From an uncultured Pelagibacteraceae bacterium (GTDB lineage Bacteria > Pseudomonadota > Alphaproteobacteria > Pelagibacterales > Pelagibacteraceae), in contig CACJBA010000004.1 of NCBI GenBank assembly GCA_902591535.1, forward strand, positions 1 through 64,000: a stretch of 64,000 nucleotides of DNA. The letters are read 5' to 3'. Shown in pieces: positions 29,531 through 38,207 of this stretch (position 1 is its first letter; each line of letters starts with the position of its first letter). A model generated the notes under the pieces. It had not been told where the DNA came from and did not search any database. It worked only from the letters and a program-made list of their open reading frames with translations. Made by a program: the position numbers and the translations under genes.

Positions 29531-30084
29531 TAATCATACTTCCATTTAATACCACAGCCTGCACTTGGTATTTGATCTTCAGGACCTTTTTGTGTTTCTG
29601 CAACTTGTTTCATGGCCATCAAAAGATCACTTTCGCCATCTTTAACAGGAACAAAGCTCTTAAGTTCTCTAAGCCTTCCTCTGTATTGAAGCTCTAAGTT
29701 TTTGTTATAACCAAAGAAATCTGGAGTACAAACTGCATCATAAGCCTTAGCAATTTCTTGAGTTTCGTCATGTAAATATGGAAAATTAAAATTATTTTCA
29801 TTTGAAAATTTAATCATATTATCAAAAGAGTCTTCTGGATATTTAACAAAATCATTTGAGCATATTGCAACAGTATTAATTCCAATTTTTTTTAATTCAT
29901 TACAATCTTCGACTAATTCTTTTGTTATCGCTTTTACATATGGACAATGATTGCAGATAAACATAATTAAAGTTCCGTTTTCACCTTTGATATCATTTAA
30001 TGATATAATTTTGTTATCAGTAGATTTTAATTCAAATGGAACAGCTTTTAGACCGAAATCACATATTGGAGTTTGTATAGGCAT
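29530..30084 (-). CDS. Thioredoxin-like/AhpC-TSA family protein
   Basis: LIMFICNHCPYVKAITKELVEDCNELKKIGINTVAIC. Confidence 0.85.
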   Translation of the reverse strand: MPIQTPICDFGLKAVPFELKSTDNKIISLNDIKGENGTLIMFICNHCPYVKAITKELVEDCNELKKIGINTVAICSNDFVKYPEDSFDNMIKFSNENNFNFPYLHDETQEIAKAYDAVCTPDFFGYNKNLELQYRGRLRELKSFVPVKDGESDLLMAMKQVAETQKGPEDQIPSAGCGIKWKYD

Positions 30085-30103
30085 AATGTAAAATATATAG
30101 ATT

Positions 30104-30616
30104 ATGTTTTATGATTTAAAAGATAAAAAACCAAAAAACTCTGGCGAAAATTGGGTAGCTCCTAGTGCAACAATAATAGGAGATGTTACTCTAGATAAAA
30201 ATACAAGTATTTGGTTTAACGCTGTACTTAGAGGAGATATTGAAAATATCCATATTGGAGAAGGCTCTAATGTGCAAGATGGAAGTGTTTTGCATACAGA
30301 TCCAGGCTGCCCACTAAAAGTTGGAAAAAATGTAACAATTGGGCATTTAGTTATGCTTCATGGATGTACTATTGGAGATGGCAGCTTGATTGGAATTGGA
30401 GCTGTGATTTTAAATAAAGCAAATATTGGCAAGAATTGTATCATTGGTGCAAAAGCTTTAATTACAGAAAATAAAGTTATACCAGATAACTCTTTAGTGA
30501 TGGGTTCGCCTGGAAAAGTAATAAGGGAAGTTACAGAAGAAGAAAAGAAAGCAATTTTTGAAAATACAAAACATTATCAAGATAATTGGAAAAAATATTC
30601 TAAATCAATTTTTTAA
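30104..30616 (+). CDS. Gamma-carbonic anhydrase family protein (left-handed beta-helix)
   Basis: [61 protein letters not shown]. Confidence 0.9.
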   Translation: MFYDLKDKKPKNSGENWVAPSATIIGDVTLDKNTSIWFNAVLRGDIENIHIGEGSNVQDGSVLHTDPGCPLKVGKNVTIGHLVMLHGCTIGDGSLIGIGAVILNKANIGKNCIIGAKALITENKVIPDNSLVMGSPGKVIREVTEEEKKAIFENTKHYQDNWKKYSKSIF

Positions 30617-30627
30617 AGGAGAAAAGA

Positions 30628-30918
30628 ATGTCCGCAGGATATGTAATAGCTCAATTAAAAGTAACCAATCCTGAAAATTATAAAGAGTATGTTGAAAAAG
30701 TTAATCCAATTGTAAAAAAATTTGGTGGAGAATTTTTGGTAAGAGCTGGCGAATTTCAAATTTTTGATGGTGAGACAAATTTTCCAAGAATAATCATTTT
30801 AAAATTTCCAAGTTATGCGAGGGCTTTGGAGTGGTATAATTCTGAAGAGTACAAACCAATAAAACAAATAAGATTAGATAATTCAGAGGGAACAAATATA
30901 ATTATAAAAGGTGTATGA
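30628..30918 (+). CDS. DUF1330 family protein
   Basis: AGYVIAQLKVTNPENYKEYVEKVNPIVKKFGGEFLVRAG; ALEWYNSEEYKPIKQIR. Confidence 0.87.
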   Translation: MSAGYVIAQLKVTNPENYKEYVEKVNPIVKKFGGEFLVRAGEFQIFDGETNFPRIIILKFPSYARALEWYNSEEYKPIKQIRLDNSEGTNIIIKGV

Positions 30919-31502
30919 AAAAATTAATTTTTATATTTTCTTTTATATTAATTACAAATTTATCTTTAGCCTCAGAAAGATTTATACCACTTGAATTATT
31001 TACAGGTGGAGAAATTCGTGATGATACTGAAATTAAATTTACAAAAGCTAATTTGCTCTTTGGAGAAAAGAAAAGAAAAAAAATAGTAGGTCCTGAAGAT
31101 TGGAAAAATCCTCAAACTGGAAAATTAGTAAAAGTTTATAAAAGAACAAGAAAAAGTCAAAGTGGAGTAAAAACCCAACTTTTTACTGTTACTAATGATG
31201 GACAATGTATTGGGAGAGTTTGGGATAGTAGGCGTGGTGGAAGAATAATTGTAAATGGATGTAAATTTCCTTTAGGTGTTTGGAAAGAAGGAGAAACCAG
31301 GTCTTTTGAAGGATCTTCTGGAGGTAAACCTAGAAAAATTGAATTAACAATTTTAAAATTAGGAAAAAAACAAAATAGCAGCATAAAATTTAATTGGAAA
31401 TTATATAATATGAAAAATGGTAAATTAATGGATGATAATGATTACACTTTTTCCCCAGGAAAAGCGATGGTAGGCTTAAATGATAAAAACATTTCTAAAT
31501 GA
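30915..31502 (+). CDS. Secreted hypothetical protein
   Basis: N-terminal signal peptide (LIFIFSFILITNLSLAS); ATGA overlaps with both neighbours; no family recognised. Confidence 0.65.
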   Translation: MKKLIFIFSFILITNLSLASERFIPLELFTGGEIRDDTEIKFTKANLLFGEKKRKKIVGPEDWKNPQTGKLVKVYKRTRKSQSGVKTQLFTVTNDGQCIGRVWDSRRGGRIIVNGCKFPLGVWKEGETRSFEGSSGGKPRKIELTILKLGKKQNSSIKFNWKLYNMKNGKLMDDNDYTFSPGKAMVGLNDKNISK

Positions 31503-32362
31503 TTAAAATATTAATAATAGTTTTTTCCCTATTTTCAAATGCCGTTTTTGCATCAGATGAAAAAGGTGGAAGATATTTTGAAGATCAACCAGATGTTACT
31601 GATGAACCTCAAGTTCATTTTATTTATCTCTTAAACAAAGATAGCGAGGATAGAGAATGGGATATCAATGGAAAAATGGAGAAGGAATTATTAGAGGCTA
31701 ATGAAAAAATGTTTGAAATGACAAAAGGTAAGCAAAAATTTAGATATGACATGAGGGAAGATGGAAAAATGGATATTTCTTTTGTTAGGTTTGATAAACA
31801 ATATAAAGGAAATTATGGAATGAACTATCCTGACGCTTATTTAACAAAATTAGGATTTAACAGTCCAAATAAATTGTATTTTGCATGGGTAGATGTAGGG
31901 CATAGAGATGGTGGCCAAGGAAGTGTACACCATGGATATATTTTTTTAAAAAGTAAACATAACCCAACTACAAAAAAAAGAATTTTAATTACCTTACATG
32001 AGCTAATGCATGTAAACGGATTTGCATGGGCGTGTACAAGAGGAAATAAAAATGGACATAAAACTGGAACTATAATCGGAGGCCCGGATGGAGGTGATAA
32101 ATACAAGTTAGGTTCATTGTATAATCATAAAGATCCTACTTGTCCTGATTTTAAAGACTCAGTATTTTTAGAACCAACTTCTAGTACGCCATTTAATCCC
32201 GTATACTTAAAATGTGCAATGGCCGCAGAGGTTAGTCGAGGCATTTCTCCTGATAGTAATTATGAATGGAGGGATAGATATTCTCATAAAAAATTAAAAA
32301 AAATTAAAAAGAAAAGAACTTGGTGCACCTATAATAGGTATAAAGAGTTTAATAATTTCTAA
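31499..32362 (+). CDS. Secreted HExxH metalloprotease-like protein
   Basis: Signal peptide (ILIIVFSLFSNAVFA); ITLHELMHVNGFAWAC zinc-binding-like motif. Confidence 0.65.
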   Translation: MIKILIIVFSLFSNAVFASDEKGGRYFEDQPDVTDEPQVHFIYLLNKDSEDREWDINGKMEKELLEANEKMFEMTKGKQKFRYDMREDGKMDISFVRFDKQYKGNYGMNYPDAYLTKLGFNSPNKLYFAWVDVGHRDGGQGSVHHGYIFLKSKHNPTTKKRILITLHELMHVNGFAWACTRGNKNGHKTGTIIGGPDGGDKYKLGSLYNHKDPTCPDFKDSVFLEPTSSTPFNPVYLKCAMAAEVSRGISPDSNYEWRDRYSHKKLKKIKKKRTWCTYNRYKEFNNF

Positions 32363-32373
32363 AAAAAACTAAT

Positions 32374-32577
32374 TTAGGTAAAAAGCAAGTCATTAACAGA
32401 ATAAACTATTAATCCAATTATTATTAAAAATAGAATTAAAAAAGAAATTTGCCCGCTTAGCTTTGTTTTAATTTTTGTTTTTCCTTCTTTAAATTTTTTT
32501 ACATGAATACTACCAAATCTCATTACAGCTAATCCTAAAATAATTAAAAAAGCTGTAAATATGTATCCAGTAATCAT
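32374..32577 (-). CDS. Small two-TM hypothetical protein
   Basis: 67 aa, hydrophobic segments ITGYIFTAFLIILGLAVM and ISFLILFLIIIGLIVYSV. Confidence 0.5.
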   Translation of the reverse strand: MITGYIFTAFLIILGLAVMRFGSIHVKKFKEGKTKIKTKLSGQISFLILFLIIIGLIVYSVNDLLFT

Positions 32578-33183
32578 TTATGGGACTAGCCAATTATCTT
32601 TATTATTTTCCAAATCAAACTTTGCTCTTCGATGGCCTTTAGCTGCTAAATAAAGCCATTCTATAGATTTAATTTTACACTGAATAACTGTAAAGTTTTT
32701 ATAACCTTCTTCACTTTGTTCTTTTGTATAATCAAAATTATCTAGCTCTGGTTTTAAACCAGACGTTGGGACTTCAGACTTCGTTCCTGGACCATTATCA
32801 ACCAAATAACATTTTCTAGATATATGCTGTGTTTTAGACCAAGACTCTTCAGTTATTTCATTTTTATGATTAATGATGCATTCAACTTTTAATCTGACCT
32901 GTATTTTTTCATCCTTATCATAAAATAACAGAGCAGCATTTTTATTAGCTTTTAATTTTTCAATTTTATCTGAGCGTATATCGCTATGGTATTGAACTAG
33001 ATGATTAGATTGATCAGATTTTCTAAGAACTACAATTCTTCCATCTAAATCATTCTGATCACCACAGATAAATACTGGTATTCTAAATGGGGAGCTTCTA
33101 TTGGTCACTGCATTATCTAACATTGACCAAATCTTCTTTTTGATCTCTTTAAAGTCCTCGTAATAAGGAACTGTATTCGTCAC
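32578..33183 (-). CDS. Pyridoxamine 5'-phosphate oxidase-like FMN-binding protein
   Basis: GRIVVLRKSDQSNHLVQYHSDIRSDKIEKLKANKNAALLFYD; C-terminal IEWLYLAAKGHRRAKF. Confidence 0.8.
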   Translation of the reverse strand: MTNTVPYYEDFKEIKKKIWSMLDNAVTNRSSPFRIPVFICGDQNDLDGRIVVLRKSDQSNHLVQYHSDIRSDKIEKLKANKNAALLFYDKDEKIQVRLKVECIINHKNEITEESWSKTQHISRKCYLVDNGPGTKSEVPTSGLKPELDNFDYTKEQSEEGYKNFTVIQCKIKSIEWLYLAAKGHRRAKFDLENNKDNWLVP

Positions 33184-33188
33184 AAATA

Positions 33189-34064
33189 TTATTTTTTCTT
33201 CTTTAATCTAGCAATTAAGCCTGAGCTATCCCAACGATTTCCACCCATCTTTTGAACCTCAGCATAATAGCCATCAATAATTTCAGTAATTGGAACCGGT
33301 GAACCATTTCTTTTCGCTTCTTCAATTACAATTGCTAAATCTTTTCTCATCCAATCTATTGCAAAACCATAATCAAATTTATCATCCGTCATAGTTCGAT
33401 ATCTATTTTCCATTTGCCATGATTGAGCTGCACCTTTAGATATTGTTTCCATAACTTTATCCATATCTAGTCCTGCATTTATTCCAAAGTTAATTGCCTC
33501 AGATAAACCTTGTACTGTTCCAGCAATACACATTTGATTCATCATTTTTGTAAGTTGTCCACTACCACATGGACCAATTAGCTTTACCTTTTTGCTATAA
33601 CAATCAATTACAGGCTCAGCCTTTTTAAAAACTTCTTCATCACCGCCCACCATAACTGTTAGTATTCCGCCTTCAGCACCAGCTTGTCCTCCAGAAATAG
33701 GTGCATCTAAAAAACTAAATCCTTTATCATTTGCTTCTTTATTTAATTGTCTAGAAACCTCAGCAGATACAGTTGAGTTATCAATAAAAATTGATCCAGC
33801 TTTTGCTGTTTTGAATAATCCGTTTTCACCTGTTGCTACTTCTCTTAAATCATCGTCATTTCCAACACATGTAAAAATAAAATCAGCACCATCTGCTGCC
33901 TCGGCAGGTGTATTCGCCATTTTACCTTTATATTCTGAAATCCATTTTTCAGCTTTTGATTTTGTTCTATTAAAAACAGTTACATTGTGTCCGGCTTTTG
34001 ATATATAACCAGCCATTGGGTAGCCCATAACCCCAAGACCTATGAAAGCAACATTACAAGTCAT
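33189..34064 (-). CDS. 2-hydroxy-3-oxopropionate reductase / beta-hydroxyacid dehydrogenase family
   Basis: VAFIGLGVMGYPMAGYISKAGHNVTVFNRT; FIDNSTVSAE; FLDAPISGGQAGAEGGILTVMVGG; GSGQLTKMMNQM. Confidence 0.9.
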   Translation of the reverse strand: MTCNVAFIGLGVMGYPMAGYISKAGHNVTVFNRTKSKAEKWISEYKGKMANTPAEAADGADFIFTCVGNDDDLREVATGENGLFKTAKAGSIFIDNSTVSAEVSRQLNKEANDKGFSFLDAPISGGQAGAEGGILTVMVGGDEEVFKKAEPVIDCYSKKVKLIGPCGSGQLTKMMNQMCIAGTVQGLSEAINFGINAGLDMDKVMETISKGAAQSWQMENRYRTMTDDKFDYGFAIDWMRKDLAIVIEEAKRNGSPVPITEIIDGYYAEVQKMGGNRWDSSGLIARLKKKK

Positions 34065-34075
34065 AATTTTTATCT

Positions 34076-35281
34076 ATGTTTAAAAGTTTAAGTTTAAAAG
34101 TAATTGTATTTGGATTTATTTTTACATTTTTTTCAAGCTTTGGACAGAGTTTTTTTCTTGGTTTGTTTAATTCTAGTATCAGAGATGCTTTATCAATTAC
34201 ACATGGACAATTTGGCTCAATTTATGCATCAGCAACTTTATTAAGCAGTGTAGTTTTAGTCTGGATTGGAAAAAAGATTGATGATGTAAATATATTAAAA
34301 TTTGCATCTTACGTAATAATTTTTCTATCAGCTTCTTGTTTTATATTTTCAAAAATTTCATCTGTTATTTTTTTATTTATAGGAATTTTTTTAATGCGTT
34401 TAGCTGGACAAGGGTTATCTAGTCATACCGCAACGACAACTATATCTCGTTTTTTTGAAAAAAATAGGGGCAGAGCTTTGAGTACAGGTTGGTTAGGATT
34501 ATCATTAGCTGAATTTATAATGCCAGTTCTGATTGTTTTTTTACTAACTTTTATTGAATGGAGAGATATTTGGGTTTCAATTTCTATTTTAGTTATACTT
34601 GTTTTACCTCTTGCAAGTTTCGTTTTAGTAAAAGAAGTAAAACTTGATACTAGAGAGGAATCTAAAATTGAAGGAAACAATCAAGAAATTAAACAATGGA
34701 AGAGAATAGAAGTATTAAAAGATTATAGGTTTTATATAATATGCATGACTATGTTAGCAATGCCATGGATTGCAACAGGGTCTTTCGTTTATCAATCATT
34801 TATTTCTTCCTCCAAAGAATGGGGACCTTACGTAATTGCTCAATCATTTATGGCTTATTCAATTTTATCAGTAATTACTCTTTTTATCTCTGGATTTTTA
34901 ATTGATAAATTTACTAGCAGAAAATTACTAATTTATATGAATATCCCACTTTTTTTTGCAACTGCAGTTCTTTATTATTTTGATGCACCATTTTCATCAT
35001 TTGTATTTTTTGGGTTGTTAGGGGTGACTAATGGTTTGGCAAATGTTCTTGGTTCCTCAACTTGGGCTGAGATTTATGGTGTTAAGTTTATTGGATCTAT
35101 TAAAGCTTTGACAACTGCACTAATGGTATTTGCAACTGCCTTTGGAACCGCTTTGTTTGGAGTTTTGATTGATATAGGGTTTACAATTGAAAATATAGCT
35201 GTCGTATCCGGGGTATACATTTTTTGCTCAATAATTCTTCTTTATTCCGTTAAAAATAAGTTAAATCCACAATATACATAA
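34076..35281 (+). CDS. MFS transporter
   Basis: About 12 hydrophobic segments; FGQFGSIYASATLLSS-like N-half; GFLIDKFTSRKLL loop. Confidence 0.82.
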   Translation: MFKSLSLKVIVFGFIFTFFSSFGQSFFLGLFNSSIRDALSITHGQFGSIYASATLLSSVVLVWIGKKIDDVNILKFASYVIIFLSASCFIFSKISSVIFLFIGIFLMRLAGQGLSSHTATTTISRFFEKNRGRALSTGWLGLSLAEFIMPVLIVFLLTFIEWRDIWVSISILVILVLPLASFVLVKEVKLDTREESKIEGNNQEIKQWKRIEVLKDYRFYIICMTMLAMPWIATGSFVYQSFISSSKEWGPYVIAQSFMAYSILSVITLFISGFLIDKFTSRKLLIYMNIPLFFATAVLYYFDAPFSSFVFFGLLGVTNGLANVLGSSTWAEIYGVKFIGSIKALTTALMVFATAFGTALFGVLIDIGFTIENIAVVSGVYIFCSIILLYSVKNKLNPQYT

Positions 35282-35324
35282 AATAGGTCTTGATTTTTTA
35301 AATCTCACTGTATAGATACTGCGC

Positions 35325-35861
35325 ATGGCAAGAGTTACTGTAGAAGACTGTATAGATAAAGTAGAGAGTCCTTACGAGTTAGTACTAGTTGCTAAAGAAA
35401 GAGCTACTCAACTTAATGCAGGTATTGAACCAACAATAGATAGAGATAACGATAAAAACACTGTTATTTCTTTAAGAGAAATTGCTGAAGAAAAAATTAA
35501 AGTTTCAGATTTAACCGAAAGTGCTGTTTATAAACTTAGAAAACATGTTGAACAAGTTGATGATAGCGCTGAAGATGATGAAGAAATAGGTGATGATTTT
35601 GAAAATTTATACAAAGGTGAAATTTCAAAAAGCGGTACACCAATTTTACCATCCAAAAGAGCCAGAAAAACACCTGAAAAAATACAAGTAACAAAAGAAG
35701 ATTTAGCAGAGTTATCTGAAACTGCTACTGCAGATGTTGACAATTCTATTGGTGAAGAAACCATGAATGAACAAGGCGAAGTTTCATTAGACGAAGTATC
35801 AGAATCTGAAAATCAAGACGCAGATCTAACTTCAGATGATACTGAAGCTTCAAACTCATAA
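35325..35861 (+). CDS. rpoZ: RNA polymerase omega subunit with long acidic C-terminal extension
   Basis: MARVTVEDCIDKVESPYELVLVAKERATQLNAG omega signature; about 100-aa acidic tail. Confidence 0.92.
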   Translation: MARVTVEDCIDKVESPYELVLVAKERATQLNAGIEPTIDRDNDKNTVISLREIAEEKIKVSDLTESAVYKLRKHVEQVDDSAEDDEEIGDDFENLYKGEISKSGTPILPSKRARKTPEKIQVTKEDLAELSETATADVDNSIGEETMNEQGEVSLDEVSESENQDADLTSDDTEASNS

Positions 35862-35883
35862 AAAAATAATATAAAGTTGTATT

Positions 35884-36876
35884 ATGAATAGGAAAGTATC
35901 AGTTGCTCCTATGATGGATTGCACAGATCGCCATGAGCGATTTTTTTTAAGATTAATATCTAAAAATACCCTGCTTTATACTGAAATGATTGTAGATGAA
36001 GCAATTAATAGGGGGGATAAAAAAAAATTACTTGAGTTTAATATTAATGAAAAACCAGTGGCTCTTCAATTAGGTGGTTCTTCACCAAAACTTCTAGCTG
36101 AAGCAACAAAAGTCGGAGAAGATTATGGTTATGACGAAATAAACTTAAATTTAGGGTGTCCTAGTAAAAAAGTTGAAAAAAATAGATTTGGTGCATGCTT
36201 AATGAGGGAGCCAAATTTAGTTGCAGATTGTTTAAGCAAAATGCAATCGGTTACCAAATTGCCAGTAACTATTAAAACGAGAATTGGTTATGACGATGTT
36301 GAAGATTATGAAAATTTAAATAATTTCATTTCTACTTTAAAAGCAACTGGAGTTAAAACTTTTATTATTCACGCAAGAAAAGCAATGTTAGGTAAATTTA
36401 CTCCTAAACAAAATTTAAATATTCCACCTTTAAAATATGAATATGTTTATAAATTAAAAAAAGATTTTCCTGATGAAGAAATAGTTATTAATGGAGGAAT
36501 AACATCAGTTGATGAAATTAAACCCCATTTAGAAAAAACTGATGGTGTAATGATAGGAAGAGCAGCTTATCATACTCCATATTTACTTGCAGATATTGAA
36601 AGAGAAATATTTAAAAATGAAAATGTTCCAAGTCGACAAGACGTAATTGAACAACTTATTCCATACATAAAAGATGAATTAAAAAAAGGCACTAGATTAA
36701 ATCAAATTATGAGACATACTTTAGGCTTATTTCATGGTCAAACAGGTGCAAGTTATTGGAAAAGATATTTAAGTGAAAATATGTGTGTAAGAGATGCGGA
36801 TGTAAAAAAAATTGATCATATTATGGATAAAATTAAATATAATAATGTCGATACAAGAGTAGGGCAGTCTGCTTAA
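35884..36876 (+). CDS. dusA: tRNA-dihydrouridine synthase A
   Basis: VSVAPMMDCTDRHERFFLRLI; INLNLGCPSKKVEKNRFGACLM; IIHARKAMLGKFTPKQN; DGVMIGRAAYHTPYLL. Confidence 0.93.
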   Translation: MNRKVSVAPMMDCTDRHERFFLRLISKNTLLYTEMIVDEAINRGDKKKLLEFNINEKPVALQLGGSSPKLLAEATKVGEDYGYDEINLNLGCPSKKVEKNRFGACLMREPNLVADCLSKMQSVTKLPVTIKTRIGYDDVEDYENLNNFISTLKATGVKTFIIHARKAMLGKFTPKQNLNIPPLKYEYVYKLKKDFPDEEIVINGGITSVDEIKPHLEKTDGVMIGRAAYHTPYLLADIEREIFKNENVPSRQDVIEQLIPYIKDELKKGTRLNQIMRHTLGLFHGQTGASYWKRYLSENMCVRDADVKKIDHIMDKIKYNNVDTRVGQSA

Positions 36877-36916
36877 TTCTATTTTAGCAAACGAATATAG
36901 TTATATTATTTTACTT

Positions 36917-37702
36917 ATGGCTTTAACAGCTATTCCAGTAGGATTTGTTGCAGGTCTTTTTGGCATAGGGGGTGGTTTAATAACAGTTCCTTTTTTATAT
37001 TTTATTTTTGGTTCATTAGAAATAGACCCAGTATATGTAATGCACCTTGCTGTGGGGACTTCTTTTGCAATAATAATACCTACATCTACTGTTTCAGTAT
37101 TAACTCACAATAAATTTAAAGCTGTTGATTTTGACATTGTTAAAAACTACGGTTTATTCGTAGTGTTGGGTGTTATCTTGGGAACTATTTTTGCAGCTTC
37201 ATTAAAAACCAAATCATTAGTTTTATTTTTTTCTATAATGATTTTATTTTTAGGAATTTACTTACTTTTAATAAAAGAAAAGGAGCAAAATATCATTGTT
37301 GAAATGAAGTTACATTTGAAAGTTATACTTGGTTTACTTGTTGGGTTTATATCTGCACCTATGGGAATAGGAGGCGCAGTTATGAATGTTCCTATTCTTA
37401 AGTTTTTTGGTTATTCTATAAACAAAGCTATCGGAAGTGCAGCAGCTATTGGTTTTTTAATTGCGTTATTTGGAGCAGCAGGTTTTCTAGTCTCAGGAAA
37501 TTATTTAAATTCTAACCTTCCACTAAGTATTGGTTTTATAAACATTCCTGCTTTCTTAATTTTTATACCAATAACAACATTCATGGCTAGAATTGGAGCT
37601 AAAACAGTTCATAGTATAGATAAAAATAAAATTAGTAAGTTTTTTGGAATTTTTCTTTTAGTGGTTTCAATTAAATTTTTCTATGAATATATAAAGTTAT
37701 AA
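36917..37702 (+). CDS. TauE/SafE (TSUP) family sulfite-exporter-like membrane protein
   Basis: GFVAGLFGIGGGLITVPFLYFIFG; LLVGFISAPMGIGGAVMNVPILKFFG. Confidence 0.88.
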   Translation: MALTAIPVGFVAGLFGIGGGLITVPFLYFIFGSLEIDPVYVMHLAVGTSFAIIIPTSTVSVLTHNKFKAVDFDIVKNYGLFVVLGVILGTIFAASLKTKSLVLFFSIMILFLGIYLLLIKEKEQNIIVEMKLHLKVILGLLVGFISAPMGIGGAVMNVPILKFFGYSINKAIGSAAAIGFLIALFGAAGFLVSGNYLNSNLPLSIGFINIPAFLIFIPITTFMARIGAKTVHSIDKNKISKFFGIFLLVVSIKFFYEYIKL

Positions 37703-37705
37703 AAA

Positions 37706-38116
37706 ATGATTTTTAAAATTGATCAAAAATTTTTGAAATCATCATATCATGTTACAGAATTAAAATTATGCTTAGTTAGGCTAAATGATAATTCTAAATT
37801 TCCGTGGATTATTTTAATTCCTAAAAGAAAAAATATTACCGATATAAGTGATCTTAATTCTAAAGATCAAGTTTTGCTGATGAAAGAGATCGTCTATGTC
37901 AGTAAAATTATGAAGAAGATATTTAAAACAAGTAAGATTAATATAGAAAAAATAGGAAATTTAGTACCTCAATTACACATTCATATTATAGCTAGAAGTA
38001 AAAAAGATAGTTCTTGGCCTTTATCAGTTTGGGTTGTTAAGGGTAAAAAATACTCAAAATCAGCTTTAGTTAAAGTTTTAGAAAAAGTTAAGGAAAGATT
38101 AAATAAAAAGAGGTGA
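37706..38116 (+). CDS. HIT family hydrolase-like protein
   Basis: NSKFPWIILIPKRKN; KIGNLVPQLHIHIIARSKKDSSWPLSVW (HxHxH variant). Confidence 0.85.
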   Translation: MIFKIDQKFLKSSYHVTELKLCLVRLNDNSKFPWIILIPKRKNITDISDLNSKDQVLLMKEIVYVSKIMKKIFKTSKINIEKIGNLVPQLHIHIIARSKKDSSWPLSVWVVKGKKYSKSALVKVLEKVKERLNKKR

Positions 38117-38139
38117 CTTCAGTCTCCCTCCATCACCTC
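38101..38139 (-). terminator. Intrinsic terminator candidate for the minus-strand phosphomannomutase gene
   Basis: On minus strand: GAGGTGA-16 nt-TCACCTC followed by TTTTTATTT; overlaps the end of the convergent HIT gene. Confidence 0.65.
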
Positions 38140-38207
38140 ACTAATTTAGATTAAGTGATTCTTTAAATTTTTATGAACACTTCTTAGTTGAAAATATGAG
38201 TTATTAA

